A stretch of 9,730 nt of DNA from Egerieimonas sp900552095 (GTDB lineage Bacteria; Bacillota; Clostridia; Lachnospirales; Lachnospiraceae), in assembly GCA_902469965.1 (NCBI GenBank), contig CABREP010000066.1:1-9730 (forward strand). The letters run 5' to 3'. Both the position numbers and the translations under genes were made by a program. Within the stretch, counting starts at the first letter, position 1. The number at the start of each line of letters is the position of its first letter. Below, one piece after another: positions 1 to 6,635 of this stretch. Below the pieces are notes generated by a model. That model did no database searches, was not told the origin of the DNA, and was given only the letters and a program-made list of their open reading frames with translations.

Positions 1-112
1 CCCTGCTGTAGCGGATTGCAGGTACAGGGCACCGCTATCTCCCCGGCTGCACGGTTTTTTAAGTATAGCGTGTTTGGGGGGATTTGTCAATGGCCAGGTG
101 CGGATTTTCCCC

Positions 113-141
113 TTGTGAGAGAGGTGGATTTAGGGTATAAT
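113..141 (+). promoter_or_regulatory. Sigma-A-type promoter of the pfk-dnaX-ybaB-recR operon
   Basis: The -35 is TTGTGA (113-118) and the -10 is a perfect TATAAT (136-141), separated by exactly 17 bases. Transcription would start near 148, giving a leader of about 80 bases before the phosphofructokinase start at 227. No other comparable promoter was noticed between the five downstream plus-strand genes, so this is probably the main promoter of the cluster. The assignment rests on match to consensus only. Confidence 0.75.
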
Positions 142-160
142 AATCACATAACATACAATC

Positions 161-197
161 CGGGCGGCAGGTCCGCCCGATTCCGCCAGAAGGCGGA
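161..197 (+). promoter_or_regulatory. Tandem GC-rich hairpins in the pfk leader
   Basis: Hairpin 1 pairs CGGGCGG (161-167) with CCGCCCG (173-179) around a CAGGT loop. Hairpin 2 pairs TCCGCC (182-187) with GGCGGA (192-197) around an AGAA loop. Because all arms are variants of the same GGCGG/CCGCC word, arm 1 can also pair with the left arm of hairpin 2, and the right arm of hairpin 1 with the right arm of hairpin 2. The GGCGGAG in the last arm is the nearest purine-rich, SD-like stretch upstream. There is no U-tract after either hairpin, so these are not terminators. A role in translation control or mRNA stability is inference. Confidence 0.5.
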
Positions 198-226
198 GAA
201 AAATATAAAAGATGGGATGTGACGAT

Positions 227-1306
227 ATGAAGAGAATCGGTTTGCTTACAAGCGGCGGCGACTGTCAGGCATTGAATGCCACCATGCGGGGAATCGTCAA
301 GGGGCTGGCTTCCAATCTGGATGAACTTGAAGTTTACGGTTTTGAAAATGGTTATAAAGGTCTGATCTACGGAGATTACCGGCTTTTGACCGCCCGGGAT
401 TTCTCCGGTATTTTAACCCGGGGCGGCACGATCCTCGGGACTTCCCGGGTGCCCTTTAAGACAATCCGTGAGCCCGATGAGAAAGGGCTTGATAAGGTTG
501 CGGCTATGAAGCAGAATTATTATAAGCTCCGTCTGGACTGTCTGGTAATTCTGGGAGGCAACGGGACACAGAAGACAGCCAATCTTCTGCGGGAAGAGGG
601 ACTGAACATTATCCACATGCCGAAAACCATAGATAATGATATCTGGGGAACGGATATGACCTTCGGTTTTTACAGTGCGGTCAATATCGCCACCGATGCC
701 ATCGACTGTATCCATACAACGGCGTCTTCCCACAACCGGATATTTATCGTAGAAGTTATGGGACACAAGGTGGGATGGCTGACCCTGTATGCAGGTATGG
801 CCGGAGGAGCGGATATTATTCTGATTCCGGAGATTCCCTATGATATTAAGAAAGTGGTGGAGGCGATCAATGCCCGCACCAGAAGAGGAAGCGGATTTAC
901 GATCCTTGCGGTAGCGGAGGGAGCTATTTCCAAAGAGGATGCGGCGCTTCCAAAGAAAGATCTGAAGAAGAAGATGGAAGAGGACAGAAAAAAATATCCC
1001 TCTGTTTCTTATGCGATTGCGGATGCGCTGGAAAAGGAGACCGGCATGGAGATCCGGGTTACGGTGCCGGGGCATACCCAGAGAGGAGGAAGTCCCTGTC
1101 CCTACGACCGGATTCTGGCCACCCGGCTGGGAAGTGCGGCTGCCAAGCTGATCATGGAAGAAGATTATGGATATATGGTGGGAATCATCAATGGAAAGAC
1201 CAAGAAGATTCCGCTGGGCGAATGTGCAGGAAAGCTGAAGATGGTTACACCTGACGCCCAGGAGATCAAGGAGGCAAAACGGATCGGCATCAGCTTCGGA
1301 GACTAA
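227..1306 (+). CDS. 6-phosphofructokinase family protein (divergent, group III-like)
   Basis: A 359-residue protein of the ATP/PPi phosphofructokinase family, which phosphorylates fructose 6-phosphate in cytosolic glycolysis. Visible motifs are TSGGD (8-12), SR at 73-74, PKTIDND (132-138) with the catalytic Asp136, SSHNR (167-171), E231, and an R277/H283/R286 sugar-phosphate set in GHTQRGGSP. Substrate-binding residues are intact. The phosphoryl-donor site is odd: the usual GGDGS is GGNGT (110-114), so the magnesium-site Asp (E. coli D103) is Asn, and the usual MGR is MGH (178-180). Gly at the E. coli 104 position combined with Lys at 124 (K133) is a pattern known from some ATP-using group III enzymes, while PPi enzymes usually carry Asp104. 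I favour ATP but the donor is uncertain. The start at 227 gives the family's normal MKRIGLLTSGGD N-terminus. An in-frame ATG at 212 would add five residues. First gene of the operon, 42 bases before dnaX. Confidence 0.9.
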   Translation: MKRIGLLTSGGDCQALNATMRGIVKGLASNLDELEVYGFENGYKGLIYGDYRLLTARDFSGILTRGGTILGTSRVPFKTIREPDEKGLDKVAAMKQNYYKLRLDCLVILGGNGTQKTANLLREEGLNIIHMPKTIDNDIWGTDMTFGFYSAVNIATDAIDCIHTTASSHNRIFIVEVMGHKVGWLTLYAGMAGGADIILIPEIPYDIKKVVEAINARTRRGSGFTILAVAEGAISKEDAALPKKDLKKKMEEDRKKYPSVSYAIADALEKETGMEIRVTVPGHTQRGGSPCPYDRILATRLGSAAAKLIMEEDYGYMVGIINGKTKKIPLGECAGKLKMVTPDAQEIKEAKRIGISFGD

Positions 1307-1311
1307 GAGAT

Positions 1312-1329
1312 TTCCCGCAGGACCGGGAA
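1312..1329 (+). other. Short intergenic hairpin between pfk and dnaX
   Basis: TTCCCG (1312-1317) pairs with CGGGAA (1324-1329) around a six-base CAGGAC loop. It lies six bases after the pfk stop codon and just ahead of the dnaX ribosome binding site. No run of T follows, so it should not terminate transcription. It may be an mRNA processing or 3' end-protecting element between the two cistrons, which is a guess. Confidence 0.3.
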
Positions 1330-1348
1330 GGAAAAGAGGAGAGATTTC

Positions 1349-2953
1349 ATGAGCTACACAGCTCTGTACAGAAAATTCCGCCCGGATCATTTTGAAGATG
1401 TAAAAGGGCAGGATCATATTGTAACTACACTGAAAAATCAGATCCGCGCCAATCGTATCGGTCACGCGTACCTCTTCTGTGGTACGCGGGGAACCGGTAA
1501 GACTACCATTGCCAAGATCCTGGCAAAAGCGGTCAACTGTGAACATCCGGTGGATGGAAGCCCCTGCAATGAATGTGAGACCTGCCGGGCAATCGCATCA
1601 GGGGCGTCCATGAATGTGATTGAAATTGATGCGGCGTCCAATAATGGTGTGGATAACATCCGTGAGATCCGGGAGGAGGTGGCCTACCGGCCAACGCAGG
1701 GAAAATATAAGGTTTATATTATCGATGAGGTTCATATGCTGTCAGTGGGAGCATTTAATGCGCTTCTGAAGACGCTGGAAGAACCTCCTTCTTATGTAAT
1801 CTTCATTCTGGCCACGACAGAGGCGCACAAGATACCGGTGACGATCCTGTCCCGGTGTCAGCGGTACGATTTCCGGCGGATCACGATTGATACAATAGCC
1901 GGACGGCTGATGGATCTGATGGAACAGGAGCAGGTGGAGGTGGAGGAGCGGGCGATCCGTTACGTGGCCAAAGCGGCCGATGGTTCCATGCGGGACGCCT
2001 TAAGTCTTCTGGATCAGTGCATCGCCTTTTATCTGGGTCAGAAGCTGACGTATGATAAAGTACTGGAAGTGCTGGGAACGGTGGACACGGAAGTATTCAG
2101 CAAACTTCTCCGCCAGATTCTGGGTCAGAATGTGGTTGGCTGTATTCATATGCTGGAAGAAATGATTACCCAGGGGAAAGAAATCGGTCAGATGGTGAAT
2201 GATTTTACCTGGTATCTGAGAAATTTGCTTCTGGTCAAAAATTCTTCCGATATGGAAGAGGTGCTGGATGTTTCCACAGAGCACTTGAAACTTTTGCAGG
2301 AAGAAAGTAAAATGGTGGACACGGAGACGCTTATGCGTTATATCCGCGTCTTTTCCGAACTGTCCGGTCAGCTGCGCTATGCGGCGCAGAAGCGGATCCT
2401 GGTGGAGATTGCCCTGATCAAACTGTGCCGTCCCGCTATGGAGCAGAATCTGGACTCGGTGCTGGATCGGCTTCGGGTACTGGAAGAAAAGGTGGAGCAG
2501 GGGATTCCTGTCCGGGCAGCGGTTCCTGTTGGAAGCCAGGTGACAGCGGCTGCGCCGGAAGAAACGAGAAGAGAAGAGAGAAAGCCGGAGAAGGCGGCGC
2601 CCGGGGATCTGCAGCAGGTGAAGCGGGAGTGGAAGATGATCGTGGGGCAGAGCGAGGGTATGTTTAAGCAGATGCTTTTGACTGCCAGCCCCAAGTATAA
2701 TGGCAGTACCGGGGAGGGAAAGCTGTATGTGGAGTTTACCAATCCCCTGGCGGCCAATTATGTGAATAATCCTGAGGCGGAGGCCGCGCTTGCAGGCCTG
2801 ATCGCCCAGCGGATCGGCAAATCGGTGGAAGTAGAATTTCTGCTGGCCGCGGAGCATACGAAGACAGGGCTTGCGGACATTTCTATTGATGATCTGATCA
2901 AAGAGGGGGTTCACATGCCCGTGGTGGTGGAAGAGAACCCGGAAGAAGAATAA
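1349..2953 (+). CDS. dnaX: DNA polymerase III subunit gamma/tau (clamp loader ATPase)
   Basis: A 534-residue AAA+ ATPase that powers loading of the beta sliding clamp at the replication fork and tethers the polymerase. It begins with the family signature SYTALYRKFRP, followed by Walker A GTRGTGKT (45-52), a four-cysteine zinc module (C64, C73, C76, C79), Walker B with DEVH (126-129), sensor-1 ATTEAHK (155-161) and the SRC motif (168-170). A charged linker follows (about 385-425), then a C-terminal tau-like domain. Length is in the usual range for Firmicutes. The start has an AGGAG (1337-1341) seven bases upstream. I saw no A-rich slippery heptamer of the E. coli type, so production of a shorter gamma by frameshifting is not supported. 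It is followed by ybaB and recR, the conserved bacterial order. Confidence 0.97.
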   Translation: MSYTALYRKFRPDHFEDVKGQDHIVTTLKNQIRANRIGHAYLFCGTRGTGKTTIAKILAKAVNCEHPVDGSPCNECETCRAIASGASMNVIEIDAASNNGVDNIREIREEVAYRPTQGKYKVYIIDEVHMLSVGAFNALLKTLEEPPSYVIFILATTEAHKIPVTILSRCQRYDFRRITIDTIAGRLMDLMEQEQVEVEERAIRYVAKAADGSMRDALSLLDQCIAFYLGQKLTYDKVLEVLGTVDTEVFSKLLRQILGQNVVGCIHMLEEMITQGKEIGQMVNDFTWYLRNLLLVKNSSDMEEVLDVSTEHLKLLQEESKMVDTETLMRYIRVFSELSGQLRYAAQKRILVEIALIKLCRPAMEQNLDSVLDRLRVLEEKVEQGIPVRAAVPVGSQVTAAAPEETRREERKPEKAAPGDLQQVKREWKMIVGQSEGMFKQMLLTASPKYNGSTGEGKLYVEFTNPLAANYVNNPEAEAALAGLIAQRIGKSVEVEFLLAAEHTKTGLADISIDDLIKEGVHMPVVVEENPEEE

Positions 2954-2971
2954 ATCAGGAGGAGAAAGAAA

Positions 2972-3322
2972 ATGGCAAGAAGAGGAGGATTTCCCGGCGG
3001 TATGGGTATGCCGGGCAACATGAATAATCTGATGAAGCAGGCGCAGAAAATGCAGAAGCAGCTGGAGGAGAACCAGAAGGCGCTGGAGGAGAAGGAATTT
3101 ACAGCTACAGCAGGAGGCGGAGCTGTGGAAGTGACAGTTTCCGGAAAGAAGGAAGTGACGAAGGTGAAGCTGACGGAAGAAGTGGTAGATCCCGATGACA
3201 TTGAAATGCTGGAGGATTTGATTATGGCTGCAGTGAATGAGGCTCTGCGCAAGATGGAAGAAGAGAGCACAGCGGCAATGTCGAAGCTGACCGGCGGCCT
3301 GGGCGGAGGCTTCCCGTTCTGA
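2972..3322 (+). CDS. YbaB/EbfC family nucleoid-associated protein
   Basis: A 116-residue homologue of YbaB/EbfC, small dimeric DNA-binding proteins found almost always between dnaX and recR. The N-terminus is rich in Gly, Met and Arg. A helix with the pattern NLMKQAQKMQKQLEE (about 18-32) follows, then a beta region with the typical GGGAVEVTVSGKKEV and DPDDIEMLEDLI segments, and a C-terminal helix ending in a Gly/Phe-rich tail. There is no signal peptide or membrane segment, so it is cytosolic. The ribosome binding site AGGAGGAG (2957-2964) sits seven bases before the ATG and 18 bases separate it from dnaX. Its stop codon lies one base before the recR start, indicating cotranslation. Family knowledge suggests a role in nucleoid organisation or recombination, but the precise function is unsettled. 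Confidence 0.95.
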   Translation: MARRGGFPGGMGMPGNMNNLMKQAQKMQKQLEENQKALEEKEFTATAGGGAVEVTVSGKKEVTKVKLTEEVVDPDDIEMLEDLIMAAVNEALRKMEEESTAAMSKLTGGLGGGFPF

Positions 3323-3323
3323 T

Positions 3324-3920
3324 ATGGAATATTACAGCAGTCATATCAGCAAATTGATCGAGCAGTTGTCGGGACTCCCGGGAATCGGTGTGAAATCTGC
3401 CCAGCGTCTGGCATTTCATATTGTCAATATGCCGGTGGAGCAGGCGCGGCAGCTGGCTGAGTCGATTACATCCGCCCGGGAAAATGTGCGTTACTGCAGA
3501 AACTGCTGCACACTGACGGATCAGGATCTGTGTCCGATCTGCAGTAATCCTGCCCGGAATCAGAAAGTGATCATGGTGGTGGAAAATACGCGGGATCTGG
3601 CAGCTTACGAGAAAACGGGAAAATACGATGGCGTGTATCATGTACTTCACGGAGCGATTTCCCCCATGTTGGGGATCGGGCCGGGAGATATACGGTTAAA
3701 GGAGCTCATGCACCGGCTGCAGGGAGAGGTGGATGAGGTGATCATTGCCACGAATTCCAGCCTGGAAGGGGAGACGACAGCTATGTACATCAGCAAACTG
3801 ATCAAGCCCACCGGGATTAAGGTGAGCCGGATCGCCAGCGGTGTTCCCGTGGGCGGAGATCTGGAATATATTGATGAGGTAACGCTTTTAAGAGCTTTGG
3901 AAGGACGTGTGGAATTATGA
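3324..3920 (+). CDS. recR: Recombination mediator protein RecR
   Basis: A 198-residue RecR, the ring-forming DNA clamp that with RecO (and RecF) loads RecA onto SSB-coated single-stranded gaps. In order: a helix-hairpin-helix with LPGIGVKSAQRLAF (18-31), a C4 zinc finger (C58, C61, C70, C73), and a Toprim domain starting at VIMVVENTRDLAAYE (82-95), with YHVLHGAISPM (105-115) and the later NSSLEGETTAMY segment. The Walker-B-like C-terminal part ends with ASGVPVGGDLEYIDEVTL. Length equals the usual 198-200 residues. The ATG comes immediately after the ybaB stop. The nearest SD-like GGAGG (3305-3309) is 14 bases away, so initiation probably relies on translational coupling. Confidence 0.97.
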   Translation: MEYYSSHISKLIEQLSGLPGIGVKSAQRLAFHIVNMPVEQARQLAESITSARENVRYCRNCCTLTDQDLCPICSNPARNQKVIMVVENTRDLAAYEKTGKYDGVYHVLHGAISPMLGIGPGDIRLKELMHRLQGEVDEVIIATNSSLEGETTAMYISKLIKPTGIKVSRIASGVPVGGDLEYIDEVTLLRALEGRVEL

Positions 3921-4666
3921 CGGAAAGGCGTCTGCCGGAGGCGGCGGTATCTGCAGGCCGGATGAGGAAAAACCGTTATCTGCAGCAGGAACTGAATCAG
4001 GAGTTTTACAGCTGTATTGAGGATATTGTGTATCATCCGGTGGTAATGGAGATGAAGAAATTTTATCAGCACTGTGAGACAGACTGTTACCGGCACTGTC
4101 TCAGTGTGGCCTACTATAATTTCAGAATCTGTAAGGCGCTGCGGCTGGATGCCAGATCAGCGGCCAGAGGAGGGATGCTCCATGATCTTTTCCTGTATGA
4201 CTGGAGAACACACAGTGAAGAGACAGGCGATAAGCTGCATGCGATGACTCATCCCTGGACGGCCTACCGCAATGCAAAAAAATATTTTAAGCTGAATTCC
4301 ATTGAAAAAGAAGTGATCACAAAACATATGTGGCCAACCACGCTGATCCCGCCCAGACACTGGGAAACGTATGTGATCTGTTTTACAGATAAATACTGTG
4401 GTTCAGCAGAGATCCTGGAATGTTATTCTCAGAGACTGGCCCGATACAGGATTCTGAAACCTCTCTCCCGGAAGATGAATGAACTGTGCGTCAGGATTTC
4501 AGGAATCCATAAGGTGCTGGAGAGTCAGAATCTGTTGATTCCATCGCCGGAATTCCCGGTTCCGGAGAGGACGGTGAGGGCCGATTCTTTTGCCGGGCAG
4601 CTTAAGAGAAGAAAATCTTCCTGGGGAAAGCATTCTTCTGTGCGGAAACGCAGATCTTTTGCGTGA
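3917..4666 (+). CDS. HD-domain metal-dependent phosphohydrolase family protein
   Basis: A 249-residue cytosolic protein with an HD superfamily pattern: H60 in CYRHCLSVA, the doublet H89-D90 in GGMLHDLFLYDW, H112 in HAMTHPWTA, H137 in ITKHMWP, and D158 in ICFTDKY. These fit the metal ligands of HD hydrolases acting on nucleotides or other phosphoesters. The substrate is not recognisable. It is not YqeK-like, since the motif spacing and flanking residues differ. The ATG overlaps the recR stop as ATGA, with AAGGA (3901-3905) upstream, so it is coupled to recR. An internal ATG at 3962 is a possible alternative start. Residues from about 203 onward are basic, Ser/Lys/Arg-rich and lie opposite the end of yyaC on the other strand, so this tail is probably poorly conserved. 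Confidence 0.75.
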   Translation: MTERRLPEAAVSAGRMRKNRYLQQELNQEFYSCIEDIVYHPVVMEMKKFYQHCETDCYRHCLSVAYYNFRICKALRLDARSAARGGMLHDLFLYDWRTHSEETGDKLHAMTHPWTAYRNAKKYFKLNSIEKEVITKHMWPTTLIPPRHWETYVICFTDKYCGSAEILECYSQRLARYRILKPLSRKMNELCVRISGIHKVLESQNLLIPSPEFPVPERTVRADSFAGQLKRRKSSWGKHSSVRKRRSFA

Positions 4667-5205
4667 CCGGAGAAGGTGAACAGGATTCCTTTTACAATGG
4701 CATCGGCCATGCGGAAGACGGCGGAGAGCCGGGTGGTCTGAAGCAGAAAATGTTCCAGAGAACCGGAAGCTCCCACAATTCCGGTGATAAAGATATCTCC
4801 TGCATCCGGCAGATTTTTGCGGACTCCTGCGCCGGGACGTATGGATCCCAGTCCGACGGAGATATATCCCACATGGCCGGGAGAACCAAGAGAAGCATCC
4901 ACTGCGATTGTAAGAGCAGCGGGATGCTTTTTTTTAATCATTTCCAGAACAGAAGCCAGATTCAGCGCGTGGACAGGTTCTTCCAGAGTCCCGTAGATAA
5001 AGCTGTGCTGCCAGCGATGACATAAAAGCTGGCGGCCGATGAGAGGCCCAAGGCTGTCCCCGGTGATCCTGTCGCTGCCAATGCACAGGAAGACCAGTTC
5101 CTTCCAGGGCTTTTCCACCATCCGCATACATTTCTGAAGCAGGTATGCCAGCTCCTGGCTGGCGGTTTCTTTTTTTTCATCTATATAAAATATCTGCCCG
5201 TCCAT
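4525..5205 (-). CDS. yyaC: YyaC-family spore protein (HybD/GPR-like fold)
   Basis: A 226-residue protein of the YyaC family, sporulation-associated proteins structurally related to hydrogenase-maturation and GPR spore proteases. The conserved signature CIGSDRITGDSLGPLIG is at residues 41-57, followed by VDASLG (102-107), a glycine-rich GYISVGLGSIRPGAGV stretch and ITGIVGASGSLEHFLLQTTRL (about 140-160). The acidic residues D45, D50 and D103 are candidates for a metal or catalytic site. Proteolytic activity is unproven for the family. The recognisable domain ends near residue 177. The last 47-50 residues are an extension that overlaps the 3' end of the HD gene. On the minus strand, GAGAGG (positions 5217-5212) precedes the ATG by six bases. 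Monocistronic and convergent with the upstream operon. Confidence 0.85.
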   Translation of the reverse strand: MDGQIFYIDEKKETASQELAYLLQKCMRMVEKPWKELVFLCIGSDRITGDSLGPLIGRQLLCHRWQHSFIYGTLEEPVHALNLASVLEMIKKKHPAALTIAVDASLGSPGHVGYISVGLGSIRPGAGVRKNLPDAGDIFITGIVGASGSLEHFLLQTTRLSAVFRMADAIVKGILFTFSGHAKDLRFRTEECFPQEDFLLLSCPAKESALTVLSGTGNSGDGINRF

Positions 5206-5229
5206 AGCAAACCTCTCTTTCTTATGAGG

Positions 5230-5258
5230 ATTTTACCCGTTTACTAAATAGAATATTC
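5230..5258 (-). promoter_or_regulatory. Candidate sigma-F/sigma-G-type forespore promoter for yyaC
   Basis: Read on the minus strand, a GAATA -35 (5258-5254, preceded by T, as TGAATA) is followed after 15 bases by GGGTAAAAT (5238-5230). That fits the B. subtilis sigma-F -10 pattern GGNNANANT, and the -35 is close to the sigma-F/G pattern. Transcription would begin near 5223, a few bases ahead of the yyaC ribosome binding site. From established knowledge, yyaC is forespore-associated in Bacillus, which supports the reading, but the motif is short and AT-rich. Confidence 0.4.
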
Positions 5259-5280
5259 ACCGGAGAAAGGAAAAATTCTA

Positions 5281-5339
5281 CCGCAAAAAATGTCGCTGAA
5301 AAAAGAGTTTTTCCGTGCAGAATGTGATAAATTTTGCGG
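5281..5339. repeat. Nested inverted repeats in the yyaC/LysM divergent region
   Basis: CCGCAAAA (5281-5288) and TTTTGCGG (5332-5339) form a perfect 8-base inverted repeat. Between them GAAAAA (5298-5303) and TTTTTC (5308-5313) form a second stem around an AGAG loop. The right outer arm touches a possible extended -10 promoter (TGATAAATT, 5325-5333) for the LysM gene, so the repeat could be an operator or a transcript structure. Function is inference. Confidence 0.4.
5325..5333 (+). promoter_or_regulatory. Weak candidate extended -10 promoter for the LysM gene
   Basis: TG-A-TAAATT fits an extended -10 element, with a start near 5340 and a short leader before the ATG at 5380. The -35 region at 16-18 bases spacing (around GAGTTTT) is poor. 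It is the best vegetative candidate I could find in the 174-base region, and the gene needs a promoter here because its upstream neighbour is divergent. Confidence 0.3.
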
Positions 5340-5379
5340 AAGCGCCGTGGTATGGTGAAGGCCAAAGGGGTGAATAAAT

Positions 5380-6573
5380 ATGATAGAGATTGTTTACAAG
5401 GAGGAAAAAAAGGAAGCGAAGGGAAATGAAGCGATTTTTCAGCTGCCCAGGAACATCAGACAAATCGGTGAGGGAAAATCTTATCTGAAAATTTACATGG
5501 AGGACTATGTATACACTTATCTGCAGAAGATTGCCAGAGAAGAGCCGGTGAAGGGGCGGGGGAGCATTCTTCTGGGAAAATACAACTGGGATTCGGGCGT
5601 CTCCTATATTTTTATTCAGAGCGCTCTGTACGTAGAAGAGATGGAACCGGCCCGGGAGCACATTGCGCTGGATGAGGAAGTCTGGAGGAAGATTGGCAGT
5701 CAGACGGAAACATTTTTCCCGGGGCAGGAGATTGTGGGCTGGAGTCTGTTTCTCCCTGAAAACGGACAGGAGATCAGCGATACGATCCTTCATACTCATC
5801 TGGATCATTTTGGTGGAAATGATAAGGTGTTTTTCTTCTATCAGCCCCAGGAAAAGGAGGAATCTTTTTATACATATGAAAATGGTCAGATGGCGCCCCA
5901 GGGGGGCTATTACATTTACTATGAAAAAAATGAACCGATGCAGTCTTATATGATTGAGCAGAACAGGAATCGTTCGATAGAGGAAGAGCTGACGGTGCCG
6001 GATCGGGCCGTGAGTCATTTCCGTCAGACGATCACAGAGAAGACGGAACAGAAGCAGCATGTTCAGGTGAGAAAACTGGTATATGGGACAAGCGCTTGTC
6101 TGGCAGTTACCGTGCTGGCGCTGGGGATCACATTTATGAATCATTATGATGGAATGAAGAAGACGGTAGATACTGTTCTGGAGGGGGGAATGGAGGAGAA
6201 AAGCCAGGAAGCAAATGGACAGGCGAAAGGAGAGAAGAAAGAAGAGACGGTGGGGCTTCCGGAGGAAGAAAAGAATGCGGAACCCTCTGCTCCTCCTGAA
6301 TCCCAAAAGGAAGAGGAGGAAATACCCGAGAGCCGGAAAGAAACGGAGAAAACGCCTGCAGCTGAGCCGGCGGAGATTCCGGAAAAAAGTTCTGAAGCAG
6401 AAAACGCTTCGGCAGCGGGAAAAACGCTCTATACAGTAAAGAAGGGAGATACGCTGAGCCAGATCAGTGCAGCCCATTACGGGACAGTTTCTATGGTGAG
6501 CCGGATCTGTCAGGCGAACAGTATAACACCGGAAGATATTATTTATGAAGGGCAGAAGCTGGAGCTGCCGTAA
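5380..6573 (+). CDS. Single-pass membrane protein: degenerate JAB/MPN-like domain, linker, LysM
   Basis: A 397-residue protein in three parts. Residues about 35-185 resemble a JAB/MPN fold: KIYMEDYVYTYL helix, GRGSILLG (59-66, equivalent to the GxLxG strand), a beta strand with SYIFIQSALYVE, and IVGWSLFLP (118-126) where active JAMM enzymes have GW-Y-H-S-H-P. The HxH metal pair is therefore absent and the domain is probably non-catalytic. A membrane helix spans about 232-253, preceded by basic residues (N-in). A Glu/Lys/Pro/Ala-rich linker (about 262-346) leads to a C-terminal LysM domain (349-396, YTVKKGDTLSQIS onward) that should bind peptidoglycan outside the cell. AAAGGGGTG (5364-5372) precedes the ATG. 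It has its own transcription unit, divergent from yyaC. LysM and topology are well supported. The MPN call is by eye. Confidence 0.85.
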   Translation: MIEIVYKEEKKEAKGNEAIFQLPRNIRQIGEGKSYLKIYMEDYVYTYLQKIAREEPVKGRGSILLGKYNWDSGVSYIFIQSALYVEEMEPAREHIALDEEVWRKIGSQTETFFPGQEIVGWSLFLPENGQEISDTILHTHLDHFGGNDKVFFFYQPQEKEESFYTYENGQMAPQGGYYIYYEKNEPMQSYMIEQNRNRSIEEELTVPDRAVSHFRQTITEKTEQKQHVQVRKLVYGTSACLAVTVLALGITFMNHYDGMKKTVDTVLEGGMEEKSQEANGQAKGEKKEETVGLPEEEKNAEPSAPPESQKEEEEIPESRKETEKTPAAEPAEIPEKSSEAENASAAGKTLYTVKKGDTLSQISAAHYGTVSMVSRICQANSITPEDIIYEGQKLELP

Positions 6574-6606
6574 AAGGGCCCTGCAATACATGCCCTGCGG
6601 GCAGGC

Positions 6607-6635
6607 TTGCTTCGCAAGGTGAGGTATGTTATAAT
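6607..6635 (+). promoter_or_regulatory. Extended -10 promoter of the DUF5711-cvpA operon
   Basis: TTGCTT (6607-6612), a 17-base spacer and TATAAT (6630-6635) with a TGT extension (6627-6629) make a strong sigma-A promoter. The start would be near 6642, about 25 bases before the ATG at 6667. The -35 lies within a small palindrome, CTTGC-TTC-GCAAG (6606-6618), and just after TGCCC-TGC-GGGCA (6591-6603). These could be operator-like or part of a weak end for the LysM gene, but no T-run follows. Confidence 0.75.

Noticed and set aside
31..60. Possible terminator (ACCG...CGGTTTTTT) from an upstream gene
   Set aside because: The stem is only about four pairs with a long loop, and the upstream gene is not in the window.
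16..222. 68-codon open frame ahead of the phosphofructokinase gene
   Set aside because: It runs through the operon promoter and leader hairpins, lacks a good ribosome binding site and has no recognisable protein pattern.
413..1546. Long minus-strand frame opposite the phosphofructokinase gene
   Set aside because: It is a compositional shadow. It covers two clear genes, has no domain pattern and no ribosome binding site.
2000..2914. Minus-strand frame opposite dnaX, and a +1 frame at 2425-2667
   Set aside because: Both are shadows of dnaX. No slippery heptamer supports programmed frameshifting into the other frame.
5225..5256. Sigma-H-type promoter (AGGATTT...GAATAT) for the LysM gene
   Set aside because: The gap between elements is about two bases longer than the usual 11-12, and the first position does not match.
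5278..6591. 437-codon minus-strand frame opposite the LysM gene
   Set aside because: It is a mirror of an AAG/GAA-rich gene. The translated product is a biased Arg/Leu/Phe mixture, and the plus-strand gene has clear domains and a ribosome binding site.
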